A stretch of 64,000 nt of DNA from Shimia sp040370365. GTDB lineage: Bacteria > Pseudomonadota > Alphaproteobacteria > Rhodobacterales > Rhodobacteraceae. Within the stretch, counting starts at the first letter, position 1. Every line of letters starts with the position of its first letter. The stretch lies in assembly GCF_040370365.1 (NCBI RefSeq), contig NZ_BAABWQ010000002.1, positions 930,001 through 994,000 on the forward strand. The letters run 5' to 3'. A program made the position numbers and the translations under genes. Under the pieces are notes generated by a model. The model worked only from the letters and a program-made list of their open reading frames with translations. It was not told where the DNA came from and ran no database searches. Shown here piece by piece: positions 62,874 through 64,000 of the stretch.

Positions 62874-63998
62874 TCACTCGCCCGCCAAATCCTTTAACTC
62901 ATAAATCAAGTTCAAGGCCTCACGTGGGCTGAGTGTGTCCGGATGCACATCCAACAGCTTCTCTTGCAACGGTGACGGACCACTTGGAGCCGCAGCAACC
63001 GGGGCTGGCGCGGCGGCAAACAGCGGCAGGTCATCAATCAACGCCTTCTGCGTTTTGCCCTCACGTTCACCTTTTTCCAGCGCGTCCAAGACAACCCGTG
63101 CGCGGTTCACCACAGCCACCGGCAGACCGGCCAATTGTGCGACCTGCACGCCGTAGCTGCGATCCGCAGCCCCTTGTGTGACCTCATGTAGGAAGATGAC
63201 TTCGCCTTCCCACTCACGCACCGTCACCGTCGCATTGTCCACGCCACTCATCTGGCCAGCAAGCTGGGTCATCTCGTGATAATGTGTGGCAAACAGCGCA
63301 CGCGACTTGTTCACATCATGCAGATGTTCCAGCGTTGCCCAGGCAATCGACAGGCCGTCATAGGTTGCTGTGCCGCGTCCGATCTCGTCCAATATCACCA
63401 AGGCACGGTCGTCTGCCTGATTGAGGATCGCTGCTGTTTCCACCATCTCAACCATAAAGGTTGATCGCCCGCGCGCCAGATCGTCACTTGCGCCCACACG
63501 TGAAAACAGCTGGCTGACCAACCCAATCGTTGCATTGTCCGCGGGCACAAAGCTGCCCATCTGCGCCAACAGTGCAATCAAGGCGTTCTGCCGCAAGAAG
63601 GTCGATTTACCGGCCATGTTTGGACCGGTCAGCAACCAGATGCTCGCCGCATCCCCACCTGAAAGATCACAATCATTGGCCACAAAGGGATCGCCGGTTT
63701 TGCGCAACGCGGCTTCAACAACCGGATGCCGCCCGCCCTCAATGGCAAAATCACGGCTGTCGTTCACAACCGGACAGGTCCATTTTTCATTTGCGGCCAG
63801 CTCCGCCAGTGCGGTTGCGAGGTCAAACTCTGCAAGCGCTTTGGACGCAGTGGCGACCTCAGCAGAGCGGTCCAAAATAGCGCCTTTTAAGCCGTCATAG
63901 AGCCGCTTTTCAATCTCAAGTGCCCGGTTACCAGCATTGAGGATTTTGGTTTCCATCTCGCTCAGCTCAACCGTGGTGAAACGCACTTGGTTGGCTGT
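62874..63998 (-). CDS. mutS: DNA mismatch repair protein MutS (C-terminal part)
   Basis: MutS recognises mismatches and starts repair. Only the C-terminal 375 or so residues are in the window and the frame is open to the right edge. Visible are the end of the lever domain (RFTTVELSEME), the ABC-type ATPase with Walker A TGPNMAGKSTFLRQ, FMVEMVETAAIL, the signature-like Walker B VILDEIGRGTATYDG, FATHYHEMTQL, and the helix-turn-helix C-terminus. A GTG at 63984-63986 is an internal valine codon and not a start. It is convergent with the TPM gene, with two bases between stops. Confidence 0.97.
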   Translation of the reverse strand, partial: TANQVRFTTVELSEMETKILNAGNRALEIEKRLYDGLKGAILDRSAEVATASKALAEFDLATALAELAANEKWTCPVVNDSRDFAIEGGRHPVVEAALRKTGDPFVANDCDLSGGDAASIWLLTGPNMAGKSTFLRQNALIALLAQMGSFVPADNATIGLVSQLFSRVGASDDLARGRSTFMVEMVETAAILNQADDRALVILDEIGRGTATYDGLSIAWATLEHLHDVNKSRALFATHYHEMTQLAGQMSGVDNATVTVREWEGEVIFLHEVTQGAADRSYGVQVAQLAGLPVAVVNRARVVLDALEKGEREGKTQKALIDDLPLFAAAPAPVAAAPSGPSPLQEKLLDVHPDTLSPREALNLIYELKDLAGE

Positions 63999-64000
63999 GG

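Noticed and set aside
63984..63986. GTG as the start of a short MutS-like gene
   Set aside because: The frame continues to the window edge with typical MutS sequence before it, so the codon is internal.

Overview
The window is a stretch of chromosome from an alphaproteobacterium of the order Rhodobacterales, most likely the marine Roseobacter group. The evidence is the RegB/SenC/RegA redox regulator set with the conserved GGLHNPF quinone motif, the gene order around parAB, mnmEG and rho, the tsaE-amgK-murU-addB-addA-trxA block, and a Rhodobacterales-type HslV with a short propeptide. No rRNA, tRNA, CRISPR array, insertion sequence or prophage was seen. The first gene and mutS at the right edge are cut by the window.

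Region 1 (1-4600): the end of a Glu/Leu/Phe/Val-type dehydrogenase, then a CHASE4 sensor protein with no output domain, divergent from a methyl-accepting chemotaxis protein. Region 2 (4600-14600): a complete five-step histidine utilisation locus. hutI-hutH-hutG-hutU run leftwards. hutF-hutC run rightwards and continue without a gap into a hydantoinase/oxoprolinase-like gene and a DUF917 gene. A strong divergent promoter with a HutC-like palindrome lies between hutI and hutF. Region 3 (14586-22061): a leftward six-gene operon (C-S lyase-like PLP enzyme, polar amino-acid ABC transporter, M20 amidohydrolase, amidase) facing a divergent LysR regulator. This is probably a scavenging system for a modified amino acid.

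Region 4 (22062-35700): a candidate small RNA with a strong terminator, then regA-senC facing regB, then a long rightward operon: a DivL-like PAS protein lacking a kinase domain, tsaE, amgK, murU, addB, addA and trxA. Region 5 (35700-49400): an orphan capsule-type glycosyltransferase-like gene; hslV and hslU separated by an aldo/keto reductase and a DUF2157 membrane protein; a lipoprotein hydrolase with an MFS transporter; smr-mltA-Tim44 family; fxsA; secB; and the leftward maf-aroE-coaE-dnaQ operon.

Region 6 (49405-57200) appears to be the replication origin domain. A 426-bp AT-rich gap between maf and hemJ carries a perfect DnaA box, three one-mismatch boxes and an AT-rich stretch. It is followed by rho, mnmE, mnmG, rsmG, parA and parB, all rightward. 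Two perfect 16-bp parS sites lie in this run, one centred on the start codon of mnmG and one inside rsmG. Region 7 (57187-64000): hemW-rdgB-rph leftwards, hrcA-grpE rightwards, a TPM-domain membrane protein, and the 3' part of mutS.

The most unusual points are the origin/parS architecture, two genes whose Shine-Dalgarno sequence lies inside the terminator hairpin of the gene before, the linkage of hut genes to HyuA/DUF917, and the kinase-less DivL-like protein with a nine-C tract.
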